A stretch of 64,000 nucleotides of DNA, taken from NCBI RefSeq assembly GCF_001870485.1, contig NZ_MDKE01000008.1, forward strand, positions 1 to 64,000. The letters are read 5' to 3'. The notes below the pieces were generated by a model. That model was not told the origin of the DNA, did no database searches, and saw only the letters and a program-made list of their open reading frames with translations. Positions 9,921 to 19,884 of the stretch are shown in pieces. The position numbers were made by a program, and so were the translations under genes. This DNA comes from Oceanisphaera psychrotolerans. Its GTDB lineage: Bacteria; Pseudomonadota; Gammaproteobacteria; Enterobacterales; Aeromonadaceae. Position 1 is the stretch's first letter, and every line of letters starts with the position of its first letter.

Positions 9921-10055
9921 ATGCACGAAAATACAATGCGCAAAATTATTGTCACCGACGGATTCGGCTTTATCTTCCTTAATATCTGTGACACGGTGCT
10001 GTTACTCAACAAGCTTGCGTTTTTCTCTCACCAGCATTCATCAACTGATAAATAA
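9921..10055 (+). pseudogene. Short ORF resembling a decayed NAD-epimerase N-terminus
   Basis: 44 codons. From the second methionine (9936) the peptide reads MRKIIVTDGFGFIFLNICDT, very like the usual epimerase start (KIIVTGGAGFIGSN.CD) but with the glycine-rich motif damaged. It sits in the 172-bp gap between the glycosyltransferase and kpsC. It could be the stub of a deleted sugar-nucleotide epimerase, or chance. Confidence 0.25.
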
Positions 10056-10078
10056 CGAGATCGGATACCGCACTTTTT

Positions 10079-12310
10079 ATGCTGCTTACCACTTCTCGCG
10101 GAATCTGGCGACAGCGTCGGGTGCTGAATGCGTTTTTATCCCCTCATTATCTTGGCAAGCAGGCAACTCCTGCATTAGCTGCTGTAATCGGCTGGGGTAT
10201 GAAGCCCAACACACAAAAAGCCCGGGAGCTTGCAGAACGCCGTACCCTGCCCTTCTGGCAGCTGGAAGACGGTTTTGTAGGTTATATCGGTCACCCGGCC
10301 TCTGGGGCATCTCGCCTGTCGCTGATAGTGGATGAAGTGGGCGTGTATTACGACGCCACTCGCCCAAGCCAGCTTGAGCAGATGCTGGATGACATGAGCT
10401 GGTGGAACCCGCAGTGGCAGCAGCGGACAGAGCAGTTGCAAGCCTTGCTTGGCCGTGAAGGCATTACCAAATACAACCACTATGCGGATAATTGCCTGCC
10501 ACCGGCGGTGGCTGATCGCCTGGATGCGTCTCGCCCCCGGGTACTGGTAATTGACCAGACCCGGGGGGATCCGGCGGTGCAACTGGGGCTGGCCAGCGAA
10601 CAGAGCTTTGCCGATATGCTGGCTGCCGCTAAAGCAGATAACCCAGCGGCACAAATTATTGTGCGCACCCATCCGGATGTGCTGCTGGGCAAGAAGCAGG
10701 GTTATTTAACGGGAGCTGCCGGCGATGATGTGCTGCTGTTGGCGGAGTCGGTTAACCCCTTTGCGTTGATGGCGGCGGTAAGCAAGGTGTATACGGTCAC
10801 CTCTCAGCTGGGCTTTGAGGCCTTGCTGGCCGGCAAGCCGGTGGTGTGTTTTGGTGCGCCCTTTTATGCAGGTTGGGGCGTCACCGACGACAGGATAGCT
10901 ATTCCGCGTCGAGGCGAACCGCGCACCGTGCAGCAGCTGCTGGCAGCCGCCTATCTGCGTTATTGCCGTTATGTGGACCCTGTTACCGGCGAGCGCTGCG
11001 AGCTGGAAGATTTGCTGGATTTGATCCTGGCTCAGCGCAGTCCGGTACCGATGGTGGATACCCTGTATGCGGTGGGTTTTTCGCTCTGGCGGCGGCGTTT
11101 TACCCCCCGGTTTTTAAGCCGCTATGCCCGAGAGGTGAAGTTTGTAAATCGTATTCCCGTAGCACCCGCGTCTTCAAGCCTGCCTTTGCAGGCATCCAGT
11201 GCAAACGGTGCTGAACCTGAAACAACGGCAGGGGATGAAGGCTCTATGGATTCCCGCCTTCGCGGGAATGTCGAGGAGAAGCGTGGGAATGACGGGGGGA
11301 ACCGAGGGAATAACGAAGACAAAGACGGACATGTCCCATCACCGTCGTCATGCCTGCGAAGGCAGGCACCCAGTGTAAATGATGCCGTCTTGGTTTGGGG
11401 TCGCCGTTTTGAAGCAGTACAGGCCAACGCCGCTTTACCGGTGTGGCGGATGGAAGACGGCTTTTTACGCTCGGTGGGGTTGGGGTCGGATCTGCGTCGG
11501 CCCGGCTCGCTGGTGGTGGATAATCTGGGTATGTATTACGACCCGCGCACGCCCAGTGCCATTGAGCAGTATCTTGCCGGGCATGACTTTTCTGCCCTCG
11601 AACTACAGCTGGGTGAACAGCTGGTGGCCCATTTCAGCGAGCAGGCGCTTAGCAAATACAATGTGGGCCATCACACCAAACTACGGTGGCGGCAGCAGGC
11701 GGCGGGGCGCCCGGTGATACTGGTGCCCGGCCAGGTGGATGACGATGCTTCCATTCAGCTGGGCAGCCCCTATGCCAAAGGCAACGCCGCCCTGTTGCAG
11801 GCGGTGCGGGCGGATCATCCCGAGGCCTTTATCGTGTTCAAACCGCATCCGGATGTGGTGAGTGGCAATCGCCAGGGCCAGATGCCGGATGCCGTGCTTG
11901 AACGGTGCGTGGATGCGCTGGAAACCGAGGCCGGCATTGTGGCTTGCCTGGACGAGTGCGATGCGGTGCATACCCTCACCTCACTCACCGGGCTGGAGGC
12001 ACTGATCCGCGGCAAACCGGTGACGGTCTGGGGCCAGCCCTTTTATGCCGGCTGGGGGCTGACCGAAGATATACACCCGGTGGAACGCCGAGGCCGAGGC
12101 CTGCCCCTGGCTGCCCTGGTGTATGCCACCTACGCCTGGTACCCCACCTACGTGGATTATCCCACCGGCCTGTACAGCACCCCGCTGCGCATGGCCTGGC
12201 GGCTGGCCCGGGAACGGGAGCAGTTCAAAGAGCCGGACAACCCCTTGTTGCGCTGGACCCACCGCCGGTTGCGCAAGGCCCGGTTTTTATGGGAAGCGTT
12301 GAGCGGGTAA
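10079..12310 (+). CDS. kpsC: Capsular polysaccharide export/assembly protein KpsC (two Kdo-transferase modules)
   Basis: 743 residues. KpsC family proteins add the beta-Kdo linker to phosphatidylglycerol for group 2 type capsules at the cytoplasmic face. Both tandem modules are visible: module 1 (about 1-340: LEDGFVGY, VVDEVGVYYDATRPS, HPDVLLGKKQGY, VTSQLGFEALLAGKPVVCFGAPFYAGWG) and module 2 (about 440-743: MEDGFLRSVGLGSD, VVDNLGMYYDPRTPS, KPHPDVVSGNRQG, LTSLTGLEALIRGKPVTVWGQPFYAGWG). E. coli KpsC is 675 residues; the extra length is mostly a linker (codons covering about 11172-11385) made of palindromic DNA repeats inserted in frame. It marks the whole region as an ABC-transporter-type capsule locus. 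Confidence 0.92.
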   Translation: MLLTTSRGIWRQRRVLNAFLSPHYLGKQATPALAAVIGWGMKPNTQKARELAERRTLPFWQLEDGFVGYIGHPASGASRLSLIVDEVGVYYDATRPSQLEQMLDDMSWWNPQWQQRTEQLQALLGREGITKYNHYADNCLPPAVADRLDASRPRVLVIDQTRGDPAVQLGLASEQSFADMLAAAKADNPAAQIIVRTHPDVLLGKKQGYLTGAAGDDVLLLAESVNPFALMAAVSKVYTVTSQLGFEALLAGKPVVCFGAPFYAGWGVTDDRIAIPRRGEPRTVQQLLAAAYLRYCRYVDPVTGERCELEDLLDLILAQRSPVPMVDTLYAVGFSLWRRRFTPRFLSRYAREVKFVNRIPVAPASSSLPLQASSANGAEPETTAGDEGSMDSRLRGNVEEKRGNDGGNRGNNEDKDGHVPSPSSCLRRQAPSVNDAVLVWGRRFEAVQANAALPVWRMEDGFLRSVGLGSDLRRPGSLVVDNLGMYYDPRTPSAIEQYLAGHDFSALELQLGEQLVAHFSEQALSKYNVGHHTKLRWRQQAAGRPVILVPGQVDDDASIQLGSPYAKGNAALLQAVRADHPEAFIVFKPHPDVVSGNRQGQMPDAVLERCVDALETEAGIVACLDECDAVHTLTSLTGLEALIRGKPVTVWGQPFYAGWGLTEDIHPVERRGRGLPLAALVYATYAWYPTYVDYPTGLYSTPLRMAWRLAREREQFKEPDNPLLRWTHRRLRKARFLWEALSG
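11172..11385 (+). repeat. Cluster of three palindromic repeats inserted in frame between the KpsC modules
   Basis: Three hairpins: GCCTGC-CTTT-GCAGGC (11178-11193), TTCCCGC-CTTC-GCGGGAA (11251-11268) and GCCTGC-GAAG-GCAGGC (11352-11367). The surroundings read GGATTCCCGCC and CGTCATGCCTGCG, typical of small intergenic palindromic repeats. The encoded linker is low in complexity (Ser, Gly, Asn, Arg rich) and absent from ordinary KpsC. Confidence 0.75.
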
Positions 12311-12364
12311 CCCCTGCGGGGAGCCGCTCCCGTCATTCCTGCGCATGTAGAGTTCCTGATAGCA

Positions 12365-12389
12365 AAAACCCGGCGCGAGGCCGGGTTTT
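12365..12389. terminator. Bidirectional terminator between kpsC and htpG
   Basis: Stem AAAACCCGGC / GCCGGGTTTT with loop GCGAG. It ends the kpsC transcript and, read on the other strand, htpG. Confidence 0.85.
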
Positions 12390-12411
12390 GTGTTTATTTG
12401 CTAAAGGACTA

Positions 12412-14334
12412 TCAGCCCAGTAGCAGGCGGTTGACCCGGGCCACGAAGGCGGCGGGGTCTTTCAGGCCACCCTGCTCGGCCAGCTGGGCCTGCTCCAGCA
12501 GCAGCTGGGACCATTCGTTGAACTGGTCACCTTCTTCAAGGGTTTCCAGTTTCTTCACCAGGGTGTGCTCGGGGTTCAGCTCCAGAATGTACTTCTGCTC
12601 CGGCACCGGCTGGCCGGCGGCGCGCATCAGCTTGATCATCTGGGTGCTCATGTCGTACTCACCGGCCACCACGCAAGACGGGGTGCTGGTCAAACGATGG
12701 GTCAGGCGCACTTCCTTAACCTCGTCGCCCAGGGCGGTCTGTACTCGCTCCAGCAGCGGCGCCAGGGCTTCTTTCGCTTCTTCCTGAGCCTTCTTGGTTT
12801 CTTCGTCGTCCAGCTCGCCCAGATCCAGCTCACCCTTGGTCACGGACACGAACTGCTTGTCCTTGAAGTCGCTCAGGTGGTTCATCAGCCACTCGTCTAC
12901 CCGCTCCCACATCAGCAGCACTTCGATGCCCTTCTTCTTGAAGATTTCCAGGTGCGGGCTGTGGCTGGCGGCGGCATAGCTGTCGGCGGTGATGTAGTAG
13001 ATCTTGTCCTGACCTTCCTTCATGCGGCCGATGTAGTCTTCCAGCGACACTGTCTGGGCGTCGGAGTCGTTATGAGTGCTGGCGAAACGCAGCAGACCGG
13101 CAATTTGCTCGCGGTTGGCGTAGTCTTCGGCCGGGCCTTCTTTCAGCACGTTGCCGAATTCTTTCCAGAAACCCTGATACTTGTCGGCGTCGTTCTTCGC
13201 CATCTGCTCCAGCATGGACAGCACCCGCTTGCTGCAGGCCTTGCGCAGCTGGGCGGTGATCTTGTTGTCCTGCAGAATTTCACGCGACACGTTCAGCGGC
13301 AGATCGTTGGAGTCGAGCACCCCTTTCACGAAGCGCAGATAGGTGGGCATAAACTGCTCGGCGTCATCCATGATGAACACCCGCTGCACATACAGCTTGA
13401 GGCCGTGGCTCTGATCCCGGTTGTACATGTCGAACGGCGCCTTGGCGGGCACATACAGCAGGCTGGTGTATTCCTGATTGCCTTCCACCTTGTTGTGGCT
13501 CCAGGCCAGGGCGTCCTGATAATCGTGGGAGATGTGCTTGTAGAATTCCTGGTATTCTTCGTCGCTCACTTCACCCTTGGAGCGGGTCCACAGGGCGGTG
13601 GCCTTGTTTACCTGCTCCCACTCGCCTTCGGTGGCGGGAGAGGTAACGGTGCCGTCTTCGTCGGTTTGCTCGGGCTCGCCGTCTTTCCACATTTCCACGG
13701 CGATGCTGATGTGATCGGAATACTTGCCGATGATGCTGCGCAGGCGCCAGTCGTCGAGGAACTCCAGCTCGGCTTCACGCAGGTGCAGTATCACATCGGT
13801 GCCGCGGCCCGGCTTGTCGATATCGGCCACGGTGAAGCTGCCGTCACCATCGGACTCCCAGCGCACACCCCGGTCGGTGGCCTGACCGGCGGCGCGGCTG
13901 AGCACGGTGACCTTGTCGGCCACGATAAAGGCGGAGTAGAAACCCACGCCGAACTGGCCGATCAGCTGGGAGTCTTTGGCCTGATCACCGGACAGCTGGC
14001 CGAAAAAGGCCTTGGTGCCGGATTTGGCGATGGTGCCCAGGTGCTCGATGACTTCGTCCCGGCTCATGCCGATGCCGTTGTCGGAAATGGTCAGGGTCTT
14101 GTTGTCTTTGTCCAGCACCAGTCGCACCCGCAGGTTGCCGTCCGCTTCATAGAGGGCACTGTCCGACAGTGCCTTGAAGCGCAGCTTGTCGGCGGCATCG
14201 GCGGCGTTGGACACCAGCTCGCGCAGAAACACCTCTTTGTTGGAATAGAGGCTGTGGGCCATCAGGTTGAGCAGTTGTTTGACTTCGGTTTGAAAACCAT
14301 GAGTTTCGGTATGCACAGCTTCTGACATCTTCAT
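12412..14334 (-). CDS. htpG: Chaperone protein HtpG (Hsp90)
   Basis: 640-residue cytosolic ATP-dependent chaperone. It has the GHKL ATP-binding features: [36 protein letters not shown] and [14 protein letters not shown], followed by the middle and dimerisation domains at normal length. I chose the start at 14334 ([19 protein letters not shown]) because AAGGAAC sits just upstream; ATG 14328 is an alternative. A near-consensus sigma-32 promoter lies 33 bp upstream of the start, so heat induction is likely. Confidence 0.97.
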   Translation of the reverse strand: MKMSEAVHTETHGFQTEVKQLLNLMAHSLYSNKEVFLRELVSNAADAADKLRFKALSDSALYEADGNLRVRLVLDKDNKTLTISDNGIGMSRDEVIEHLGTIAKSGTKAFFGQLSGDQAKDSQLIGQFGVGFYSAFIVADKVTVLSRAAGQATDRGVRWESDGDGSFTVADIDKPGRGTDVILHLREAELEFLDDWRLRSIIGKYSDHISIAVEMWKDGEPEQTDEDGTVTSPATEGEWEQVNKATALWTRSKGEVSDEEYQEFYKHISHDYQDALAWSHNKVEGNQEYTSLLYVPAKAPFDMYNRDQSHGLKLYVQRVFIMDDAEQFMPTYLRFVKGVLDSNDLPLNVSREILQDNKITAQLRKACSKRVLSMLEQMAKNDADKYQGFWKEFGNVLKEGPAEDYANREQIAGLLRFASTHNDSDAQTVSLEDYIGRMKEGQDKIYYITADSYAAASHSPHLEIFKKKGIEVLLMWERVDEWLMNHLSDFKDKQFVSVTKGELDLGELDDEETKKAQEEAKEALAPLLERVQTALGDEVKEVRLTHRLTSTPSCVVAGEYDMSTQMIKLMRAAGQPVPEQKYILELNPEHTLVKKLETLEEGDQFNEWSQLLLEQAQLAEQGGLKDPAAFVARVNRLLLG

Positions 14335-14366
14335 GTTCCTTGCTTGGGTTTGACTTCTGTACAGAA

Positions 14367-14396
14367 AGATGGGGCTGGCCGGCGGGATTTCAAGGG
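14367..14396 (-). promoter_or_regulatory. Sigma-32 (RpoH) heat-shock promoter of htpG
   Basis: On the minus strand CCCTTGAAA is followed, after the 13 bases TCCCGCCGGCCAG, by CCCCATCT. This is an almost perfect match to the RpoH consensus CTTGAAA-N(13-14)-CCCCATnT. The -10 element is 14367-14374 and the -35 element is 14388-14396. Confidence 0.9.
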
Positions 14397-14501
14397 CAAA
14401 ATGGAAAACAAAGCCGTAAGTAATCAGCTTTAGGTGAAAGACAAACACCTTGGTGGCAGGATTGGTGTTATGTCTGTGGGGCTGGCGTTGTCTGACGGTT
14501 T

Positions 14502-14647
14502 GCGCCGGCTGAAGCGGCGCCTACAGCATGGCCAAACATAGGCGCCGTGTTTTTGTAGCCGGCGCTTTAGCTGCCGGAGCAGACGGTGCCGATTCAGCTG
14601 GCATCGCACCGTCTGAAAATTCGCGCCGGCTGAAGCGGCTCCTACAG
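14502..14647. repeat. REP-like palindromic repeats between htpG and fadJ
   Basis: The 25-bp unit GCGCCGGCTGAAGCGGC.CCTACAG occurs at 14502-14526 and 14623-14647 with one mismatch, 121 bp apart. Each unit contains GC-rich arms. Between them lies a separate perfect 9-bp inverted repeat, AGACGGTGC (14581-14589) with GCACCGTCT (14606-14614). No gene is evident in 14449-14654. Confidence 0.75.
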
Positions 14648-14654
14648 CTGGTTT

Positions 14655-16814
14655 TCAGTAATAGCTTTCCCTGCTTTCCGCCATCCGGCGCAACGGCTCG
14701 CAAGGCCCGAAGCGTTCGCCGTATTTGCGGGCGCATTCGTTCATTTTATCCACCACGGAGCCGATGCCCTGCTGGTGCATGAAAAAGAAGGGGCCGCCGC
14801 TGAAGGGCGGGAAGCCGATGCCGAACACGGCACCGATGTCGCCATCCCGGGCCGAGGCAATCACGCCCTCGTCCAGGGTCCGTGCCGCCTCGTTCAGCAT
14901 CATCAGCACGCAGCGTTCTGCCAGCTCCTGAGCCGGCAACCGGTGTTGAGGCTTGATACCCAAGAGTGGATACAGGCTGTCGTCCACCGGCTTGTGTTTA
15001 CCCTTCTTGCCTTTCTTGTCGTGGCGATAAAAGCCCCGGCCGTTCTTCTTGCCGTGGCGGTTATCATTCAACAACTTGTCGAACACCTCGGGGGCGGTGA
15101 AGCGTTCACCCAACTCCCGCACCAGAACGGGCGAGATCTTGGCGGCCACGTCGATGCCCACTTCGTCCAGCAGGGTCAGGGGCCCCACCGGAAAACCGTA
15201 ATCCACCAGCGCCTGGTCGATGGCTTCGATGGGCTCGCCCTCCAGTAGCAGCCGCGCCGCCTCGTTGAGATAGGGCGCCAGTATGCGGTTTACGTAAAAG
15301 CCGGCCTTATCCTGCACCACTATCGGGGTCTTGCCCTGGGCCCGGGCCAGTTTCAGCGCCGTGGCCACGGTGGCCGGGCTGGTGACCGCATGAGGGATGA
15401 TTTCCACCAGCGGCATCTTGTTGACCGGGCTGAAGTAATGCAGCCCCACCAACTGTTCGGGCCGGGCCGCGCCGTCGGCTATCTGGTGAATCGGCAGCGA
15501 CGAGGTATTGGTGGCAAAGAGGGTGTGGGCCGGGCAGTTTGCCTCCACCTCGGCCACCATCTGCCGCTTGACCTCCAGATCTTCAAACACCGCCTCCACC
15601 ACCAAATCGACCCGCTCGAAGCCGCGGTAATCCAGGGTGCTGGTGATCCGCGCCAGTTGCTGTTGCATCTCGCTGGCCCGTAACTGCTTCTTGTGTAGCT
15701 TCGGCGCCAGCAGACCGTGGGCACTGGCCATGGCCTGATTGATACCCTTGTGGGAAATGTCCTTGATACGCACCGGCAACCCGGCTCTGGTAGAGGTAAC
15801 GAAGGCGATGCCGCCACCCATCAGGCCGCCACCCAGCACGCCGATGCGGGCCAGCGCATTCGGCTCTTCGCCCTGCCAGCGGGTTTCCTTCTTCATCTCG
15901 GTGGTGGCGAAAAACAACTGACGCAACGCCGCCGACTCGGGGCTCATCACCAGCTCGCCGAAAGCCTGCGCTTCGGCGTCCAGGCCCTTCTCCATACCCT
16001 GCTCATAACCGGTACGCACCACCTCCAGCAAACGCTCCGGTGCCGGGTACTTGCCGCGGGTTTTATGGCGCAGGGTACTGAGCGCCTTGTAGAACACCAG
16101 CTTGCGGCCAAGGGGGTTGGCCTCCAGCGCCAGGGTTTTCAGATCCTTTTTGCGGGAGCGTATCGGTTTACCCTGACGCACCAGCTCGACAGCCGTTTGC
16201 AGCAGGATGCTGCGGGGCACCATGTCATCCACCAGCCCGGCTTTCAGCGCCTGTGCGGGCCGCAGCGGCTTGCCGGTCAGCATCATGTCCAGCGCCCGGA
16301 TCGGGCCAACCAACCGGGGCAGACGCTGGGTACCGCCGGAGCCCGGCAACAACCCCAACTGTACTTCAGGCAGCCCCAGGCGGGTCTGGTCGTCGTCGCT
16401 GCATACCCGACCATGACAGGCCAGCGCCAACTCCAGCCCGCCGCCCAGGCAGGGCCCGTGAATGGCGGCGATCAACGGTATCTCGAGCGCTTCCAGCCGG
16501 TGGAATATTTCCTGCCCGGCCCGGGCCAGCGCCTCGGCCTGCCCGGCACTGGTGCATTCGTCCAGCATGCGTACGTCGGCCCCGGCAATAAAGGAGTCGG
16601 GCTTGCCCGAGCACAACACCAGTCCGCGGATGCTGCTGTCGGCGGTTACCTCGGCCAGCAGCGCCTGTATCTCGTCAACGAAGCTGGCACGCAGGGTGTT
16701 CATACGCTCGCCCGGCACATCCATGGTAATGATGCCGATGCCGTCTTCATTACGCAGGGTAAAGGTCGATGCCGTCATGGGGTCGGTCCTTGTCTCGGTG
16801 ATAACGTCGCTCAT
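14655..16814 (-). CDS. fadJ: Fatty acid oxidation complex alpha subunit FadJ
   Basis: 719 residues (E. coli 714). The N-terminal enoyl-CoA hydratase domain shows IAGADVRML and [19 protein letters not shown] (oxyanion-hole region). The C-terminal 3-hydroxyacyl-CoA dehydrogenase domain begins at about 315 with [15 protein letters not shown] and contains [22 protein letters not shown] and [11 protein letters not shown]. It catalyses hydration and dehydrogenation in fatty acid beta-oxidation. It overlaps the fadI stop by 4 bp (ATGA), so the two are translationally coupled. Confidence 0.95.
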   Translation of the reverse strand: MSDVITETRTDPMTASTFTLRNEDGIGIITMDVPGERMNTLRASFVDEIQALLAEVTADSSIRGLVLCSGKPDSFIAGADVRMLDECTSAGQAEALARAGQEIFHRLEALEIPLIAAIHGPCLGGGLELALACHGRVCSDDDQTRLGLPEVQLGLLPGSGGTQRLPRLVGPIRALDMMLTGKPLRPAQALKAGLVDDMVPRSILLQTAVELVRQGKPIRSRKKDLKTLALEANPLGRKLVFYKALSTLRHKTRGKYPAPERLLEVVRTGYEQGMEKGLDAEAQAFGELVMSPESAALRQLFFATTEMKKETRWQGEEPNALARIGVLGGGLMGGGIAFVTSTRAGLPVRIKDISHKGINQAMASAHGLLAPKLHKKQLRASEMQQQLARITSTLDYRGFERVDLVVEAVFEDLEVKRQMVAEVEANCPAHTLFATNTSSLPIHQIADGAARPEQLVGLHYFSPVNKMPLVEIIPHAVTSPATVATALKLARAQGKTPIVVQDKAGFYVNRILAPYLNEAARLLLEGEPIEAIDQALVDYGFPVGPLTLLDEVGIDVAAKISPVLVRELGERFTAPEVFDKLLNDNRHGKKNGRGFYRHDKKGKKGKHKPVDDSLYPLLGIKPQHRLPAQELAERCVLMMLNEAARTLDEGVIASARDGDIGAVFGIGFPPFSGGPFFFMHQQGIGSVVDKMNECARKYGERFGPCEPLRRMAESRESYY

Positions 16815-18124
16815 GATGCAGCCTCCAGTACCATGGCCACGCCCAGGCCGCCGGCGGCGCAGGCGGTGGTCAGAGCCAGACCGCCGCCGCGGCGGTTAAG
16901 CTCTCTCAGGGTTTGGGTGATCATGCGCGCACCGGTGGCGGCAAAAGGGTGACCATAGGCCAGAGAGCCGCCCAGTACGTTGAACTTGCTCATGTCTATC
17001 TCGCCGATGGCCCGGCCACGGTTCAGCTCGCGTTCGGCAAAGGTGGTGCTTGCAAACATCTTGAGGTTGGCCAGGGTCTGGGCGGCAAAGGCCTCGTGCA
17101 TATCGACGAGATCCATGTCCGCCAGGGTGCAGCCGGCGCGATCCAGTGCCAGCGGCGTGGCATAGGCCGGACCCAGCAGCATGTCGTGCCGTACCCCGAT
17201 GGCCGAATAGGCGTAGCTGCGCAGGTAGCCGAGTGGCGTCAGGCCCAGCGCTTGCGCCCGGCTTTCGGTCATCATCAGCACGGCGGCGGCACCGTCGGTC
17301 AGCGGCGTGCTGTTGGCGGCCGTCACGGTGCCGTGGCGACGATCGAAGGCGGGTCTGAGCTTGCCGTAATCCTCGAGCTTCGAGGCGGTGCGAATGTTGT
17401 TGTCCTGCTCGAAGGCCGCCTTGAACGGCGGCACATAGGCGGCCATTACCTCGTCCGTCAGCCAGCCCTGCTGCCAGGCCCGGGTCGCCAGCTGATGAGA
17501 ACGGTGAGCCAGTTCATCCTGAGCCTGGCGGTCGATGCCGTGACTCTTGGCCATCTGCTCGGCGGTCTGCCCCATCGACAAGCCGGTGGAGTATTCCGCC
17601 ACCGCCGGCGGCTCCGGCACCAGATCCCTGAGTCTGAGCCGCCGCAGTATGGCCAGTCTGGCGCCGAGCGACCTGGCCTTGCTCAGATCCAGCAACGCCT
17701 CGGCCAGTCGGTCAGAAACACCGATGGGCAATACCGAGGAAGAGTCGGCGCCGCCGGCGATCCCCACCTGTACCTGCCCCGCCAGCATCGACTCGGCCAG
17801 GCTGGATACGGCCTGAAAACTGGTGGCGCAGGCCCGGGTAACACTGTAGGCGTCGGTGCTCACCGGCAGTTCGGTGCCGAGCACGATCTCTCTGGCAATA
17901 TTGGGAGCTTTGGGCATCTGCACCACCTGGCCGAATACCAGCCGCTGCACCTCGGATGCCGCCATGGGCGTGCGGGCCAGCAGTTCGTTCACCACCATGG
18001 TGCCCAGCTCCAGCGCCGGCATACCGCGAAAGGCGGTGGACTGACGGGCAAAGGGGGTTCTCAGCCCGGAAACGATGGCGATGCGATCGCCGTGGCGAGT
18101 GGTTAGCGGATTCGTCGACGACAT
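16811..18124 (-). CDS. fadI: 3-ketoacyl-CoA thiolase FadI
   Basis: 437 residues (E. coli FadI 436). Thiolytic cleavage step of beta-oxidation, partner of FadJ. The nucleophilic cysteine is in [10 protein letters not shown]; the C-terminal catalytic His and Cys are in [17 protein letters not shown] and TTACAAGG. AAGGAG lies just before the ATG. A FadR-like palindrome about 40 bp upstream suggests repression in the absence of long-chain acyl-CoA. Confidence 0.95.
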   Translation of the reverse strand: MSSTNPLTTRHGDRIAIVSGLRTPFARQSTAFRGMPALELGTMVVNELLARTPMAASEVQRLVFGQVVQMPKAPNIAREIVLGTELPVSTDAYSVTRACATSFQAVSSLAESMLAGQVQVGIAGGADSSSVLPIGVSDRLAEALLDLSKARSLGARLAILRRLRLRDLVPEPPAVAEYSTGLSMGQTAEQMAKSHGIDRQAQDELAHRSHQLATRAWQQGWLTDEVMAAYVPPFKAAFEQDNNIRTASKLEDYGKLRPAFDRRHGTVTAANSTPLTDGAAAVLMMTESRAQALGLTPLGYLRSYAYSAIGVRHDMLLGPAYATPLALDRAGCTLADMDLVDMHEAFAAQTLANLKMFASTTFAERELNRGRAIGEIDMSKFNVLGGSLAYGHPFAATGARMITQTLRELNRRGGGLALTTACAAGGLGVAMVLEAAS

Positions 18125-18163
18125 CTCTGCTCCTTGTTGCAGGCCATCAGAACGTGAGTGGGC

Positions 18164-18180
18164 AAGAGGTCTGACCTCAA
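18164..18180. promoter_or_regulatory. FadR-like operator upstream of fadI
   Basis: GAGGTCTGACCTC (18166-18178) is a perfect palindrome around a central base and contains the FadR core GGTCnGACC. It lies 42 bp upstream of the fadI start. The assignment rests on the motif and the fad context only; no fadR gene is in the window. Confidence 0.6.
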
Positions 18181-18341
18181 ATGCATCTTAGCAATGCCTT
18201 AACCGGTTTAAAACAATCAGCTTGAAACCGTCGCCTTAATAATGGCCCGCCATTCCCGCGGTTGCCGGCCCCAATCAGTACTCGCACAGGCTTTTAAGAG
18301 TGAGTAGACTGAATTGAGCCACCCTATTCGAACGGTGAACA

Positions 18342-18911
18342 ATGATTTCCTTATTCGGGCGAAAGAAGACCAAGCCGACTGCGGTCTCTAACAGCATGGT
18401 GATAAAACAAAAACGCTACGAAGCGCTGGTGTATGCCTTGCATGGTGACTTGTTTCGCTATGCCTTCTGGCTGTGTCACGACCGGCAGGTCGCCGAAGAT
18501 CTGGTGCAAGAGACATTTTTGCGTGCCTGGAAGGCACTGGACAGCCTGAAGGATGAAAAAGCCGCCAAAGCCTGGCTTATCACCATTTTAAGACGCGAGA
18601 ACGCCCGCCGCTTCGAACGCAAACGGTTCGATCTGGTGGATCTGGACTCGGTACCGGTACCCGACAAGCAAAGTCCGGGTCCGGAGCAGGACATGGAAAA
18701 CGAATGGCTGCGCCGGCACATTGCCGAGCTGGCCGAAGAATACCGAGAGCCACTGTTACTGCAGGTACTGGGTGGTTTCAGTGGTGAAGAAATAGCCGAG
18801 ATACTGAGTTTGAACAAGAATACCGTAATGACCCGCCTCTTTCGTGCCCGCAACAAGCTGAAAGAGGTCATGGACAAAGACAAATCCTCGCGAGGCCGAA
18901 GCAATGGATGA
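18342..18911 (+). CDS. ECF-type sigma-70 family RNA polymerase sigma factor
   Basis: 189 residues. Region 2 (DLFRYAFWLCHDRQVAEDLVQETFLRAWKALDSLK) and region 4 (EPLLLQVLGGFSGEEIAEILSLNKNTVMTRLFRARNKLKEV) are present with only a linker between, as in ECF sigma factors. The start could instead be ATG 18396, since the first 18 residues look like an extension. It overlaps the DUF3379 gene by 8 bp, a pairing I know from Vibrio and Aeromonas relatives. The stimulus is unknown. Confidence 0.88.
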   Translation: MISLFGRKKTKPTAVSNSMVIKQKRYEALVYALHGDLFRYAFWLCHDRQVAEDLVQETFLRAWKALDSLKDEKAAKAWLITILRRENARRFERKRFDLVDLDSVPVPDKQSPGPEQDMENEWLRRHIAELAEEYREPLLLQVLGGFSGEEIAEILSLNKNTVMTRLFRARNKLKEVMDKDKSSRGRSNG

Positions 18912-19632
18912 CCTGGAGTTCAGACGTCGGGCTTATGCCGATCCCAACGACAAGAGTCCTGACTTTATTAATGCCTCAACCACTAACGCCGGTAACCGGC
19001 AATTTATGGAAGAAATAAAAGGCTTCAACCACAAGCTGGAACGTGCCCTGCACGAACCGGTGCCCGCCGCCTTGCCCGACAAGCTGATGTTGTCGCACCT
19101 GCTGCGCCAGCCGGATAACAGAGACAACTTCGGCTGGCGCCACCTGGCGGTGGCCGCTTCCCTTACCTTTGTATTGGGCTTCTCTACCCGTTTCCTGCCG
19201 CTATCGTCCGCCCCCGCCACGCCGATGCCATCGGTCGCGCAGGTCGCCATGCACCATGTGCGGGCCGAAATGTCCTTTACGCATCATGTGGATGAAGACG
19301 TCAGTCTCGCCACCATCAATGCCAAGTTAAAACCCTATGGCGCCCGGCTTAAAAACATGGCCGAGGTGGGCAAGGTGTATTTTGCCAACCACTGCATGTT
19401 TGCCGGGGGGCCGGCGGCACACCTGGTGATCCAGGGTGAACACGACCGGGTGCACGTGTTCATCGTGCCGGACGATCGTGCCCTGCAACTGGTGGACAGC
19501 TTCTCCGATACCCGTTATCACGGTGAAGTCATTCCCATGAGCCTCAACCGTCTGGTGGTGGTCAGCGAGCTGGAAGAAGATGTCGGCAAGATGGCCAGCA
19601 AGGTCAGGACCTCACTGGAAAGAGCGATATAA
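18904..19632 (+). CDS. DUF3379 family protein, probable partner (anti-sigma) of the ECF factor
   Basis: 242 residues. It begins MDDLEFRRRAYADPNDKS, the usual DUF3379 start. A single hydrophobic segment (WRHLAVAASLTFVLGF, about residue 80) follows a polar N-terminus, and the larger C-terminal part would be periplasmic. Translational overlap with the sigma gene and this topology suggest a membrane anti-sigma factor; this is inference. A strong terminator follows. Confidence 0.8.
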   Translation: MDDLEFRRRAYADPNDKSPDFINASTTNAGNRQFMEEIKGFNHKLERALHEPVPAALPDKLMLSHLLRQPDNRDNFGWRHLAVAASLTFVLGFSTRFLPLSSAPATPMPSVAQVAMHHVRAEMSFTHHVDEDVSLATINAKLKPYGARLKNMAEVGKVYFANHCMFAGGPAAHLVIQGEHDRVHVFIVPDDRALQLVDSFSDTRYHGEVIPMSLNRLVVVSELEEDVGKMASKVRTSLERAI

Positions 19633-19707
19633 CCGGCTCTGACAACGGCAATATACAAGGGTGACAACCCCTACCCCGCCGGTTCCCGGCTTGTCACCTA
19701 CGCCCTG

Positions 19708-19753
19708 AAAAGGGAGCAGGCTCATGGTAGACATGACCCTGCTCCCTTTTTTT
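19708..19753 (+). terminator. Terminator after the sigma/DUF3379 operon
   Basis: AAAAGGGAGCAGG (19708-19720) pairs with CCTGCTCCCTTTT (19738-19750), with an inner TCATG/CATGA stem and a T-run. Confidence 0.9.
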
Positions 19754-19884
19754 AGTTGCCTGTTTTTTATTCTGATGAGTCATAACGTTACAGGAATCGG
19801 GAGTTATTTGGCTTTATAATGTAACATTCGTGTATCGCTCACATGGAAGCGAAAACGCTGTTCGGAACAACAGGAATCCCGCTT

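Noticed and set aside
12565-14325. 586-codon ORF antisense to htpG
   Set aside because: A GC-rich shadow frame: low-complexity Gly/His/Leu sequence with no family resemblance; htpG on the other strand is certain.
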